DNA of 64,000 nt from an uncultured Clostridia bacterium (GTDB taxonomy: Bacteria; Bacillota; Clostridia; Christensenellales; CAG-917), in assembly GCA_934277645.1 (NCBI GenBank), contig CAKQUX010000005.1, positions 1-64,000 on the forward strand, read 5' to 3'. Position numbers and translations under genes: made by a program. Each line of letters begins with the position of its first letter. Position 1 is the stretch's first letter. This document shows positions 41,549 through 48,722 of this stretch, piece after piece. The notes beneath the pieces are model-generated. The model was given only the letters and a program-made list of their open reading frames with translations, was not told the origin of the DNA and ran no database searches.

Positions 41549-42580
41549 TCAACGCTTAGCTTTAAGCACGTCGTCGAACAGTTTAAGGTTGTCGAAACTC
41601 GGCTTATACTTGCCCTCCTCGATACCTTTTATAATTTCAACGGCTTTATCGTTGACAGGCGTAGGAACTCCGACTTTTCTGCCATAATCGCTAACTACGC
41701 CGTTTATTGCTTCAACTTCACATGGCTTGCCTTTTTCAATATCTTGCAACATGCTTGCTCTTATAAGGCGGTGCTTTTTGATTGCGATAGGAATGATTGC
41801 AAAAGACAGCTTTCTTTTGAATGCGCTGTGATAGTCAAGAAGTTTAACAACGTCTTTACCTTGTATAGGTTCGATTTTAATTCCGCCCGCTCTTGTCGAA
41901 TCTATAATTTCCTTTATAATTCTCTGAGCGCAAAGTCTGCTCTTTTTGTTGTCGGCGACTTCACCGAAATTGCAACCGAGAACCGCCGACATTCCGCTGA
42001 AAGCCGAATTTACAAGAAGTTTTGACCACCTTACACCGATAAAATTATCTTCGACTTCGACTTTTCCCATAAGCGACAAAATGCGAATTATCTCTTTGAA
42101 ATGTTCGTTTTGTTGCGCCTTTTTGTTCAATGCTCCGAGAGCAAACACAAGCGCGTCCGGCTCGGACGTAAGTTCGCTTACTCCCGGCGCAGTCATTTGC
42201 GCACCCCAGCCGATTGCGCATCCGTACGTTCTGTCCTCGCCGATAATTTCCGAAACGCTATGTTCCGGCAATCCGTTTTGCATAGTACAAATAACGCCGT
42301 CGTCAGCTAAAAAGTTTGTCAGGTTTTTGACAACTTCTTTGTTGTTAAGCTGTTTTGTCATAAGAAAAATAATATCGTATTTTTCTTTCATCTCTTCGGG
42401 CAACATTGCGTTTACTTTTACGGTGAAATTTGCCTTTCCCGTTATAGTCGCGCCGTTTTCTTTTAACGCCGCAACGTGCGCTTTGTTTCTATTGACAAGG
42501 TCAATAGCCTCGCCGCTTTTCGCAACGTATGCGCCAAGCACCGTTCCAAGCGACCCCGCTCCGTAAATACATACTTTCAT
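41549..42580 (-). CDS. 2-dehydropantoate 2-reductase family protein
   Basis: 343 residues. MKVCIYGAGSLGTVLGAYVAKSG is the NADP-binding Rossmann start (GxGxxG at 7-12); LMTKQLNNKEVVKNL, CTMQNGLPEH and VRWSKLLVNSAFSGMSAVLGC (with the catalytic Lys in RWSKLLVN) follow the ketopantoate reductase pattern, and the C-terminal helices carry SMLQDIEKGKPCEVEAINGVV. The family also contains enzymes with other 2-oxo acid substrates, so PanE activity is likely but not certain. Start at 42580 with AAAGGAG; the open frame to 42616 has no ribosome site. Confidence 0.88.
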   Translation of the reverse strand: MKVCIYGAGSLGTVLGAYVAKSGEAIDLVNRNKAHVAALKENGATITGKANFTVKVNAMLPEEMKEKYDIIFLMTKQLNNKEVVKNLTNFLADDGVICTMQNGLPEHSVSEIIGEDRTYGCAIGWGAQMTAPGVSELTSEPDALVFALGALNKKAQQNEHFKEIIRILSLMGKVEVEDNFIGVRWSKLLVNSAFSGMSAVLGCNFGEVADNKKSRLCAQRIIKEIIDSTRAGGIKIEPIQGKDVVKLLDYHSAFKRKLSFAIIPIAIKKHRLIRASMLQDIEKGKPCEVEAINGVVSDYGRKVGVPTPVNDKAVEIIKGIEEGKYKPSFDNLKLFDDVLKAKR

Positions 42581-43023
42581 ATCCGCTCCTTTTTGTGTCA
42601 AACACAAACCATTCATATTTTCTTTAATTTATATTTTAACACAACAGATTAAAATTATCTACGCTAATTCTTTTTTTATTGATTAAAAATAAAGTATTAA
42701 ATGTATCAAACACAAAAACTTGTTATAATTGCGGATACGTCTTATATAACAAAAGCGACCGCTGTTTTATGGTCGTTTTTGTTATTTTAATAAATTATAA
42801 GAATTTAACGTTATATAGTAATTAAAAACATTGTTTCTTAAAATTACATTGCTGAGAATATATAGTAATTTTATTATTTAACACTTATAAACCCTCTAAT
42901 TGTAACAATGTCTCTTGGCTTGTTTATAAAGAAACGGTTGCAAAGCGGACTGCCTTTAAAACGCATTGTCTCAACATAGATGCGGCACTTTGAACTTTTA
43001 TACTTATTACTTACCAAAGCAAT
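42581..43023. other. Gene-free AT-rich spacer
   Basis: 443 bases between panE and metA. Contains the terminator at 42751-42780 and an inverted repeat TTTGAACTTT (42989-42998) / AAAGTTCAAA (43026-43035) that overlaps the metA stop codon. ATATAGTAATT occurs twice (42815 and 42863). No gene. Confidence 0.5.
42751..42780 (-). terminator. Intrinsic terminator after metA
   Basis: AAAAACGACC, a 10-base loop and GGTCGCTTTTG on the minus strand (one bulged G). It lies 244 bases past metA and could also act on the plus strand. Confidence 0.6.
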
Positions 43024-43923
43024 TTAAAGTTCAAACGGTGTGACTTGATAGACGTAATAGTTAAGCCAGTTGTAAAAGAGCAAGTTTGCGGTCGATTTCC
43101 AACTCATGTTGACTTCTTCGGTATCGCCGATAAAATAGTTTTTCGGTTTTTCGATTGGCAATCCCTTGTTTTTGTCACGCAAATACTCTTTTTTCAAAGT
43201 ATCGCGATCATATTCGGCGTGCCCCATAAAGAAAAACTTTTTATTGTCATGCGTTTTTGCGATAGCTATGCCCGATTCATCACTACGCGCGAGAATTTTT
43301 ATATCGCGGCATTTTTCGATGGCAGATTGGTCAGCCTCAGTGTGGCGCGAATTAGGAATATAGAAAACGTCGTCCATACCCTTTAACAGCATATCGTTTT
43401 CAACAACCGCTTTTGTCGGAAATACGCCGAACATTTTTTTAGGAAGCTCCGATTTTCCTATGCCGAAATGGTGATATAACGCCGCTTGCGCTCCCCAACA
43501 GATATAAATCGTGCTGGTTACGTTTTTGTCGGCAAAATCCATAATTTCGACGAGTTCGTTCCAGTAAGCAACGTCTTCGAAAGCGAGCGTTTCGACAGGC
43601 GCGCCCGTAATTATCATACCGTCGAATTTAACGTTTTTCACTTCATCGAGCGAGCGATAAAACTTTTGCATATGGTCAGAGCAAACGTGCGTAGGCTTGT
43701 AAGTCGCCGTTCCGATAAACGTTACGTTGACTTGCAAAGGTGAATTAGAAAGCAACCGAACCAGTTGTGTTTCGGTTTCTTCCTTTGTAGGCATAAGGTT
43801 TAAAATCGCGATTTCGATAGGTCTTATGTCTTGCGTTCCCGCTCTTTCCTTATCCATAACGAAAATTTTCTCTTTAAGCAAACTTTCGTATGCAGGTAAA
43901 TCTTTTGGTATAATAATTGGCAT
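43024..43923 (-). CDS. metA: Homoserine O-acetyltransferase (MetA type)
   Basis: 299 residues, glutamine-amidotransferase-like fold. IYICWGAQAALYHHFG places the catalytic Cys at 142; His 235 and Glu 237 in MGHAEYD complete the triad, at the same numbers as in E. coli MetA. Residue 111 is Glu (TGAPVE), which in MetA proteins is known to favour acetyl-CoA over succinyl-CoA; Gly here gives the succinyl type. It therefore should make O-acetylhomoserine for the MetY enzyme encoded 50 bases upstream. Ribosome site GGGAGA. Confidence 0.94.
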   Translation of the reverse strand: MPIIIPKDLPAYESLLKEKIFVMDKERAGTQDIRPIEIAILNLMPTKEETETQLVRLLSNSPLQVNVTFIGTATYKPTHVCSDHMQKFYRSLDEVKNVKFDGMIITGAPVETLAFEDVAYWNELVEIMDFADKNVTSTIYICWGAQAALYHHFGIGKSELPKKMFGVFPTKAVVENDMLLKGMDDVFYIPNSRHTEADQSAIEKCRDIKILARSDESGIAIAKTHDNKKFFFMGHAEYDRDTLKKEYLRDKNKGLPIEKPKNYFIGDTEEVNMSWKSTANLLFYNWLNYYVYQVTPFEL

Positions 43924-43973
43924 ATTTTCTCCCGACGGCGCGGCGATTTCTGCTTTGCCGTTTTATGCTTTGA

Positions 43974-45242
43974 CTAAATTTTTTCCAATGCTTGTTTTAT
44001 ATCGGCAAGAATATCTTCGACGTTTTCGATGCCGACGGAAAGTCTAATAAGATTCGACGTAATTCCGCAAGCAACAAGATCGCTGTCCGAAAGCTGTCTA
44101 TGCGTTGTACTTGCAGGGTGCAAAACGCAGGAACGAGCGTCGGCAATGTGAGTTACGATTCTGAAAAGTTTAAGCTCTTCCATAAACTTGCAAGCCTTTT
44201 CTCTGCCGCCCTTGATGCCTACGGCAATCATACCCGAAAAGCCGCCGTCGAAATATTTCATTCCGAGTTCGTGATATTTGTCGCTTTCAAGCCCCGGATA
44301 TCTCACCCATTCGACTTTGTCGTGAGTCGAAAGCATTTTTGCAACGGCAAGAGCGTTGCTGCTGTGACGTTCCATTCTGAGTTCCAAAGTTTCGCAACCG
44401 AGATTTGTAAGGTATGCGTTGAACGGAGTCATAATCGCACCGATATCTCTCATATATTGCATTCTTGCTTTGAGGATATACGCCGCTTTTCCGCCCTCTT
44501 TGACGTAAACTACGCCGTGATAGCTTTCGTCAGGCTCTACAAAGTCCTTAAAACGCGGATTGTGTTCCCAATCGAACTTTCCGCTGTCTACGATAATGCC
44601 GCCTACGCACCCCGCGTGACCGTCCATATACTTGGTGGTCGAATGGACGACAATATCCGCTCCGTGTTCGAAAGGTCTGACCAAAATCGGAGTCGCAAGC
44701 GTATTGTCAACGGCAAACGGAAGACCGTGCTTGTGACAAATGTTTGCGTAAAAATCAAAGTTCAACACCACGATTGACGGATTGGCGATTGTTTCCGCAA
44801 AGAGCATTTTCGTTTTATCGTCGATAAGTTTCTCGATTTGCTCTTCCGTCATATCAGGCGTTATAAATCTTACTTCGATGCCGAGTTTTTTGAGAGTAAC
44901 GTTAAAAAGGTTATACGTTCCGCCGTAAATTGTCGACAAACTCAAAATGTTGTCACCGGCCGTTGCAACGGTCAAGACGGCGAACATCGTCGCGCTCATT
45001 CCGCTCGAACAAGCCATAGCGCCGATTCCGCCTTCGAGCATTGCAACTTTTTCTTCAAAAGCCGCAACTGTCGGATTGGAAATACGGCTGTAAATATGTC
45101 CGCATTTCGGAGAATCGAACAAATGCGCCAATTCTTCGGCTGTTTCGTAAACGTAGGTTGTGCTTTGATACAATGGCAAAACTCTCGGGTCGCCGCTTTT
45201 CGGCGCGTATGAGCCTTGCACGCATTGAGTACCTTTTTTCAT
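43974..45242 (-). CDS. metY: O-acetylhomoserine sulfhydrylase
   Basis: 422-residue Cys/Met metabolism PLP enzyme. Starts TQCVQGSYAPKSGDPRVLPLYQSTTYVYET; SRISNPTVAAFEEKVAMLEGG is the OAH-sulfhydrylase block, and VVHSTTKYMDGHAG carries the PLP lysine (STTK, about residue 208). DARSCVLHPASTTHRQL lies near the end. Adds sulfide to O-acetylhomoserine to give homocysteine. First gene of metY-metA with AAGGAG before the ATG. A 22-bp tandem repeat lies upstream; no SAM or T-box leader is visible in the 139-base gap. Confidence 0.95.
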   Translation of the reverse strand: MKKGTQCVQGSYAPKSGDPRVLPLYQSTTYVYETAEELAHLFDSPKCGHIYSRISNPTVAAFEEKVAMLEGGIGAMACSSGMSATMFAVLTVATAGDNILSLSTIYGGTYNLFNVTLKKLGIEVRFITPDMTEEQIEKLIDDKTKMLFAETIANPSIVVLNFDFYANICHKHGLPFAVDNTLATPILVRPFEHGADIVVHSTTKYMDGHAGCVGGIIVDSGKFDWEHNPRFKDFVEPDESYHGVVYVKEGGKAAYILKARMQYMRDIGAIMTPFNAYLTNLGCETLELRMERHSSNALAVAKMLSTHDKVEWVRYPGLESDKYHELGMKYFDGGFSGMIAVGIKGGREKACKFMEELKLFRIVTHIADARSCVLHPASTTHRQLSDSDLVACGITSNLIRLSVGIENVEDILADIKQALEKI

Positions 45243-45296
45243 ACTTTCTCCTTAATATCTTGTAATTTTATTCTTATTTATATAGATAAATTAGCA

Positions 45297-45340
45297 ATGC
45301 TGTTTAAATAATATCACAATGCCAATTAAATAATATCACA
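45297..45340. repeat. Tandem repeat 2 x 22 bp upstream of metY
   Basis: On the minus strand TGTGATATTATTTAA starts two 22-bp units (45319-45340, then 45297-45318) which differ at three bases. They lie 55-98 bases before the metY ATG, where an operator is plausible; each contains TATTAT, which could also be a -10. Confidence 0.7.
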
Positions 45341-45381
45341 TAAATAAAGCGCATATTTCGTATTATTGCAAAAGCAGTGAA

Positions 45382-45837
45382 TTATTTCGCGTTATATTCT
45401 TTTTTGATACGCTCCATTTTTCTGTCCTCTTCCCTTGCCTTTATGGTTTGTCTTTTATCGTAAAGATGTTTACCTTTGCAGATTCCGAGTTCGACTTTGA
45501 CGAGAGCTTTTTTAAAATACATTTTAAGCGGAACAAGCGTGTAGCCCTTTATTTCGATTTTTCCGCGAATTTTATTTATTTCGCCTTTGTTTAAAAGCAA
45601 TTTTCTTGTTCTGTACGGGTCGGTATTAAAAAAGCTGCCTTTTTCATAAGGAGAAATATGCGCGCCCATCAAAAGGACTTCGCCGTTTTTCACAACGGCG
45701 TAGCTGTCTTTCAAATTCACCGCGCCTTGTCTTATCGACTTAACCTCGGAACCGACAAGGGCAATGCCTGCCTCATAGGTTTCTTCGACGAAATAGTCGT
45801 GATAAGCCTTTTTATTTGTCGCTACTACTTTCTCCAT
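45382..45837 (-). CDS. smpB: SsrA-binding protein SmpB
   Basis: 151 residues. VATNKKAYHDYFVEETYEAGIALVGSEVKSIRQG is the standard opening, followed by NLKDSYAVVKNGEVLL, RKLLLNKGEI, and the C-terminal basic helix RQTIKAREEDRKMERIKKEY that enters the ribosomal mRNA channel. Partner of tmRNA encoded 4.5 kb away on the other strand. Single gene, 195 bases after secG and behind its terminator. Confidence 0.96.
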   Translation of the reverse strand: MEKVVATNKKAYHDYFVEETYEAGIALVGSEVKSIRQGAVNLKDSYAVVKNGEVLLMGAHISPYEKGSFFNTDPYRTRKLLLNKGEINKIRGKIEIKGYTLVPLKMYFKKALVKVELGICKGKHLYDKRQTIKAREEDRKMERIKKEYNAK

Positions 45838-45984
45838 AATTTCGTTCCCTTCTATTTGTCCTATTCTGTCGTCAAAATTCAGTTACCGACTTAAAGCATT
45901 CACGTCGCAACGCAATTACGACGCAAGCTCTAAGCACTTATCAGTATTTAACAATTAAAACTTCATTTCGACAAAACCTTTTTA

Positions 45985-46014
45985 TTATAAAAGCGACCGA
46001 AATCGGTCGCTTTT
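45985..46014 (-). terminator. Intrinsic terminator of secG
   Basis: AAAAGCGACCGA and TCGGTCGCTTTT form a 12-bp perfect palindromic stem with a minimal loop, followed by TATAATAAAAA. Effective in both directions by sequence. Confidence 0.85.
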
Positions 46015-46031
46015 GAATTTAAAGACTTAAA

Positions 46032-46361
46032 TTAAACCGTCGTTCCTTGTCCGACTTCTACAAGTGAGATTATGAAGAAGATAATCGAAACTACCATAAT
46101 CAAACAAAAGAGAACGAGCGTAATTTTCTTTAAAATGCCTTCCTTCGACCTTGCCTTATTCTTTCCGTAATAAGAATCCGAGCTACCTGTAATTGCCTGA
46201 ACGTTGTCGTCTGTACCTTGTTGCATCATAACGACGATAATCATTGCAATCGACAAAAGCAACATAACTACCATAAGTCCGATAAGCGTACCTTGTCTTA
46301 CTTGATACGTCATATTGGTAACGTTTTTAATGGCCATCAAAGCCGAATCAAAGTTGAACAT
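46032..46361 (-). CDS. secG: Preprotein translocase subunit SecG
   Basis: 109 residues with two spans (about 25-48 and 80-103) joined by a loop with GSSDSYYGKNKARSKEGILKKIT, the hallmark of SecG (S-x-Y-G...R...E..L.K.T). Part of the SecYEG channel. Monocistronic, GAGGTT ribosome site. The N terminus is longer by about 20 residues than in many homologues. Confidence 0.93.
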   Translation of the reverse strand: MFNFDSALMAIKNVTNMTYQVRQGTLIGLMVVMLLLSIAMIIVVMMQQGTDDNVQAITGSSDSYYGKNKARSKEGILKKITLVLFCLIMVVSIIFFIISLVEVGQGTTV

Positions 46362-46440
46362 ATATATAAACCTCTTTTTCTTCGTAACGGTAAAATTTTA
46401 CCACAATAACAATAAAAATACAAGCGTTTTAAATACTTTT

Positions 46441-46470
46441 TTAACACTTTACTTTTAAGGCTCATATATT
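46441..46470 (+). promoter_or_regulatory. Possible promoter of the ferritin-like gene
   Basis: TTAACA (46441-46446), 18 bases, TATATT (46465-46470), 20 bases before the ATG. If the gene is sporulation-controlled another sigma factor might be used; this was not resolved. Confidence 0.35.
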
Positions 46471-46490
46471 GTAGCGTATTTGGAGGTATT

Positions 46491-46979
46491 ATGAATCCTA
46501 TTTTAGCATCGTCCGATTTGCCGTATCCTGAAATCAGCGTCACACCGTCTTTAAGTGAAGCGAGAATTCTTATGCCGAGTTACGGCGGACGGCACAGCGA
46601 AACTACCGCCGTTATGACATACGTCTATCAATCGTACGTTTCAAAAGAATTTTCGGACACGTTGGAAGCCATAGCCATATCGGAAATGCGCCACCACGAC
46701 TTGCTCGGAAACGCAATCGTAAAACTGGGCGGCTATCCCGTTATCGGAAGCGGAACTTATTGGAACGGAAGCTACGTCAATTATCAAACCTGCCCCGCCG
46801 AGTTTTTAAAAGCAAACATAATCGGCGAAAAAACCGCAATAGCAGGTTACGAAAAGGCAATTTTATCGCTTGACCAAAAAGATTTGAAACTTCTTTTAGA
46901 ACGAATAATTCTCGACGAAGAGCTTCATATAAAAATATTCGAAGAGCTTTTAACGGGGCTAAATTGCAATAACGGTTAA
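46491..46979 (+). CDS. Ferritin-like protein (spore-coat/rubrerythrin-type)
   Basis: 162 residues of four-helix bundle. Metal-ligand pairs are seen as SETTAVMTYVYQ, ISEMRHHDLLG (ExxHH), GEKTAIAGYEKAI and LDEELHIKIFEELL (ExxH). ARILMPSYGGRHSETTAV and YWNGSYVNYQT match a group of Bacillota ferritin-like proteins found with spore coat proteins. Could handle iron or peroxide. Strong GGAGG ribosome site. On the plus strand, divergent from secG. Confidence 0.85.
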   Translation: MNPILASSDLPYPEISVTPSLSEARILMPSYGGRHSETTAVMTYVYQSYVSKEFSDTLEAIAISEMRHHDLLGNAIVKLGGYPVIGSGTYWNGSYVNYQTCPAEFLKANIIGEKTAIAGYEKAILSLDQKDLKLLLERIILDEELHIKIFEELLTGLNCNNG

Positions 46980-47041
46980 CCTGTTTTAAAATTTAAGTTT
47001 AAACAAAAAAACTTATTTTAAAACTAAAATACAGTCTAACC

Positions 47042-47196
47042 TATTCTTAAATGAAATATGACTAATTGCTAAGCACGATAAGACTTTATTGCAAACGTAA
47101 TTTGACTAAACATCAACCATAATAAGGCTTGTTCTAAAATGCCTTTTATCTTATTTAAAATTGAACTTATTCTAAAACGTAATAGTTCTTAATGCT
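47042..47196. repeat. Decayed tandem repeat, about 7 x 22 bp
   Basis: Units end GACT, GACT, GACT, GGCT, ATCT, TTCT at 47063, 47085, 47107, 47129, 47151, 47173, each exactly 22 bases apart, and TGCT at 47196 (23). Examples of unit starts are CTAATTGCTAAGCACGATAA and CTAAACATCAACCATAATAA. Lies between the ferritin-like gene and the terminator of ywlE, with no ORF. Confidence 0.55.
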
Positions 47197-47205
47197 AAAT
47201 GACGT

Positions 47206-47238
47206 AAAAATTGCCGCAACGTTAATTGCGGCAATTTT
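47206..47238 (-). terminator. Intrinsic terminator of the recO-sua5-ywlE unit
   Basis: AAAATTGCCGCAA, a 6-base loop and TTGCGGCAATTTT: 13-bp stem with T-run on the minus strand and equally good on the plus strand, so it can end both ywlE and the convergent ferritin-like gene. Confidence 0.8.
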
Positions 47239-47251
47239 AAAATAATTAAAA

Positions 47252-47722
47252 CTAAATCTTTCTTATGTTTTTCGATATGTATCTTATGACTTTCGGCAAA
47301 TTCGTTTCGATTTTTCCGCAAGCCTCGTCATATTCGTAAAGCGTTTGACCGTATGGGTCTTTAACGTTTTCTGTCCCTAAAAGTTTAGAGCCGAAGCCGA
47401 CTATCTTTTTATCTTCGCCGAACATATCTTCGACGTCCGATTCGATGAACGAGCTGAGCGGAACTATTAAATCGGCTTTTTTGAAAATATCTTTCGTCAG
47501 TTGTCTTGCGCTGTGATTAGACGCGTCTTTAATTCCTCTTGAAGCCATAACTTTTACGGCATATTCCGAAATAGGCGCACCTTCGTTTGCTTTTATGCCT
47601 GCCGATGAAACGCTTATCCCTTCAATCTCCTCACTTTCAAGTAAATGTCTGAACATAATTTCTGCCATAGGCGAACGGCAAGTATTTCCCGTACATACAA
47701 ATACTACGTTTAAGTCTTTCAT
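47252..47722 (-). CDS. Low-molecular-weight protein arginine phosphatase (YwlE-like)
   Basis: 156 residues. VFVCTGNTCRSPMAEIMF is the phosphatase loop (Cys 10, Arg 16); Thr 11 in CTGNTCRS is the residue that in B. subtilis YwlE selects phospho-arginine. DPYGQTLYEYDE carries the general-acid Asp. Likely reverses McsB protein-arginine phosphorylation. Adjacent to sua5, the same order (ywlC-ywlE region) as in Bacillus. Gene starts directly after the sua5 stop. Confidence 0.92.
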   Translation of the reverse strand: MKDLNVVFVCTGNTCRSPMAEIMFRHLLESEEIEGISVSSAGIKANEGAPISEYAVKVMASRGIKDASNHSARQLTKDIFKKADLIVPLSSFIESDVEDMFGEDKKIVGFGSKLLGTENVKDPYGQTLYEYDEACGKIETNLPKVIRYISKNIRKI

Positions 47723-48706
47723 TTAAACCTCCTTATTGCTTGCTGATTTCTCGACTCTGTTCATAACCGAGCCAAGCAAGCCTTCGTTTCCGAAATTTTC
47801 TATTATTATCTCGTCAAACGCTTTCTCGGCGTTCAACATCGACGAATAAATATTTTTAGATACGTCTTTCGGTGTTTTTCCGACAAATATATATTTTTTA
47901 CCTTTAAGCTCGTCGCTTTTTCTTTCTCTTAGAATGTAAACGGGATTTTTTCCTTCTGCCTTTGCCCTGTCGTATTCTTTAAGTCCCGATTCAAAAGTCT
48001 TTGCGATGACAGTATAGACTTTCGGCGCATAATGCGTATACTTCATTCCCGGCGACTTTGCGACCTTTATCTCTCCACCGAATTTTTCGACCGAAGACAA
48101 AACTTTTAGTAACATTTCTTCCGTAACGTAGCCGGGGCGTAAAATCGTCGGGGTTTTTGCAGTAAGATCCAAAACCGTAGACTCAATGCCCACTTCGCAA
48201 GCGCCGCCGTCAAGAATAAGCGGAATAAGTCCGTTCATATCATTAAACGTATCTTGCGCCGTTGTCGGACTGACGTGCTTCGATTTGTTTGCAGACGGAG
48301 CCGCAATAGGCGCCGACGCCTTGATGAGCTTTCGCGCCGATTTTTTGAGCGGAACTCTGACGGCGACCGTGTCTCCGCCTGCCGTTACGACGCTAGGTAC
48401 TGCATCTCCTTTCGGCAACACAATTGTAAGCGGACCCGGCATAAATTTTTTTGCAAGTTTATAAAACACAGGCGGAACGTTCTTTGCGACTTTATTTACG
48501 TCTTTAAAATTTGCAAGATGAACGATAAGCGGATTATCTTGCGGTCTGCCCTTTGCTTCGAATATCTTTTTAACTGCGTCCTCATTAAACGCTACTGCGC
48601 CCAGCCCGTAAACAGTTTCGGTCGGAAATGCTACAAGTTCACCGCCAAGTAGCAGTTTCGCTCCTTCTTTTAAACCTTTTTCCGCTTTGATAACTTTTGT
48701 TTCCAT
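47723..48706 (-). CDS. L-threonylcarbamoyladenylate synthase
   Basis: 327 residues: YrdC domain (about 1-200, VAFPTETVYGLGAVAFN, KGRPQDNPLIVHL, APSANKSKHVSPT, GIESTVLDL) followed by the Sua5 C-terminal domain (SPGMKYTHYAPKVYTV). Makes TC-AMP from Thr, bicarbonate and ATP for the t6A37 modification of ANN-decoding tRNAs. The ATG at 48706 is used rather than a TTG at 48721. It follows the lipoprotein gene by 16 bases. Confidence 0.94.
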   Translation of the reverse strand: METKVIKAEKGLKEGAKLLLGGELVAFPTETVYGLGAVAFNEDAVKKIFEAKGRPQDNPLIVHLANFKDVNKVAKNVPPVFYKLAKKFMPGPLTIVLPKGDAVPSVVTAGGDTVAVRVPLKKSARKLIKASAPIAAPSANKSKHVSPTTAQDTFNDMNGLIPLILDGGACEVGIESTVLDLTAKTPTILRPGYVTEEMLLKVLSSVEKFGGEIKVAKSPGMKYTHYAPKVYTVIAKTFESGLKEYDRAKAEGKNPVYILRERKSDELKGKKYIFVGKTPKDVSKNIYSSMLNAEKAFDEIIIENFGNEGLLGSVMNRVEKSASNKEV

Positions 48707-48722
48707 TTTTGTTTTAGGCAAA

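Noticed and set aside
42989..43035. Inverted repeat at the metA stop as terminator
   Set aside because: Loop of 27 bases and no T-run; the hairpin at 42751-42780 is a better candidate.
45243..45381. SAM or T-box riboswitch before metY
   Set aside because: The 139-base AT-rich gap lacks the conserved helices; only tandem 22-bp units and ribosome site are seen.
47042..47196. CRISPR array
   Set aside because: Units are contiguous and strongly diverged; no constant repeat with variable spacers.
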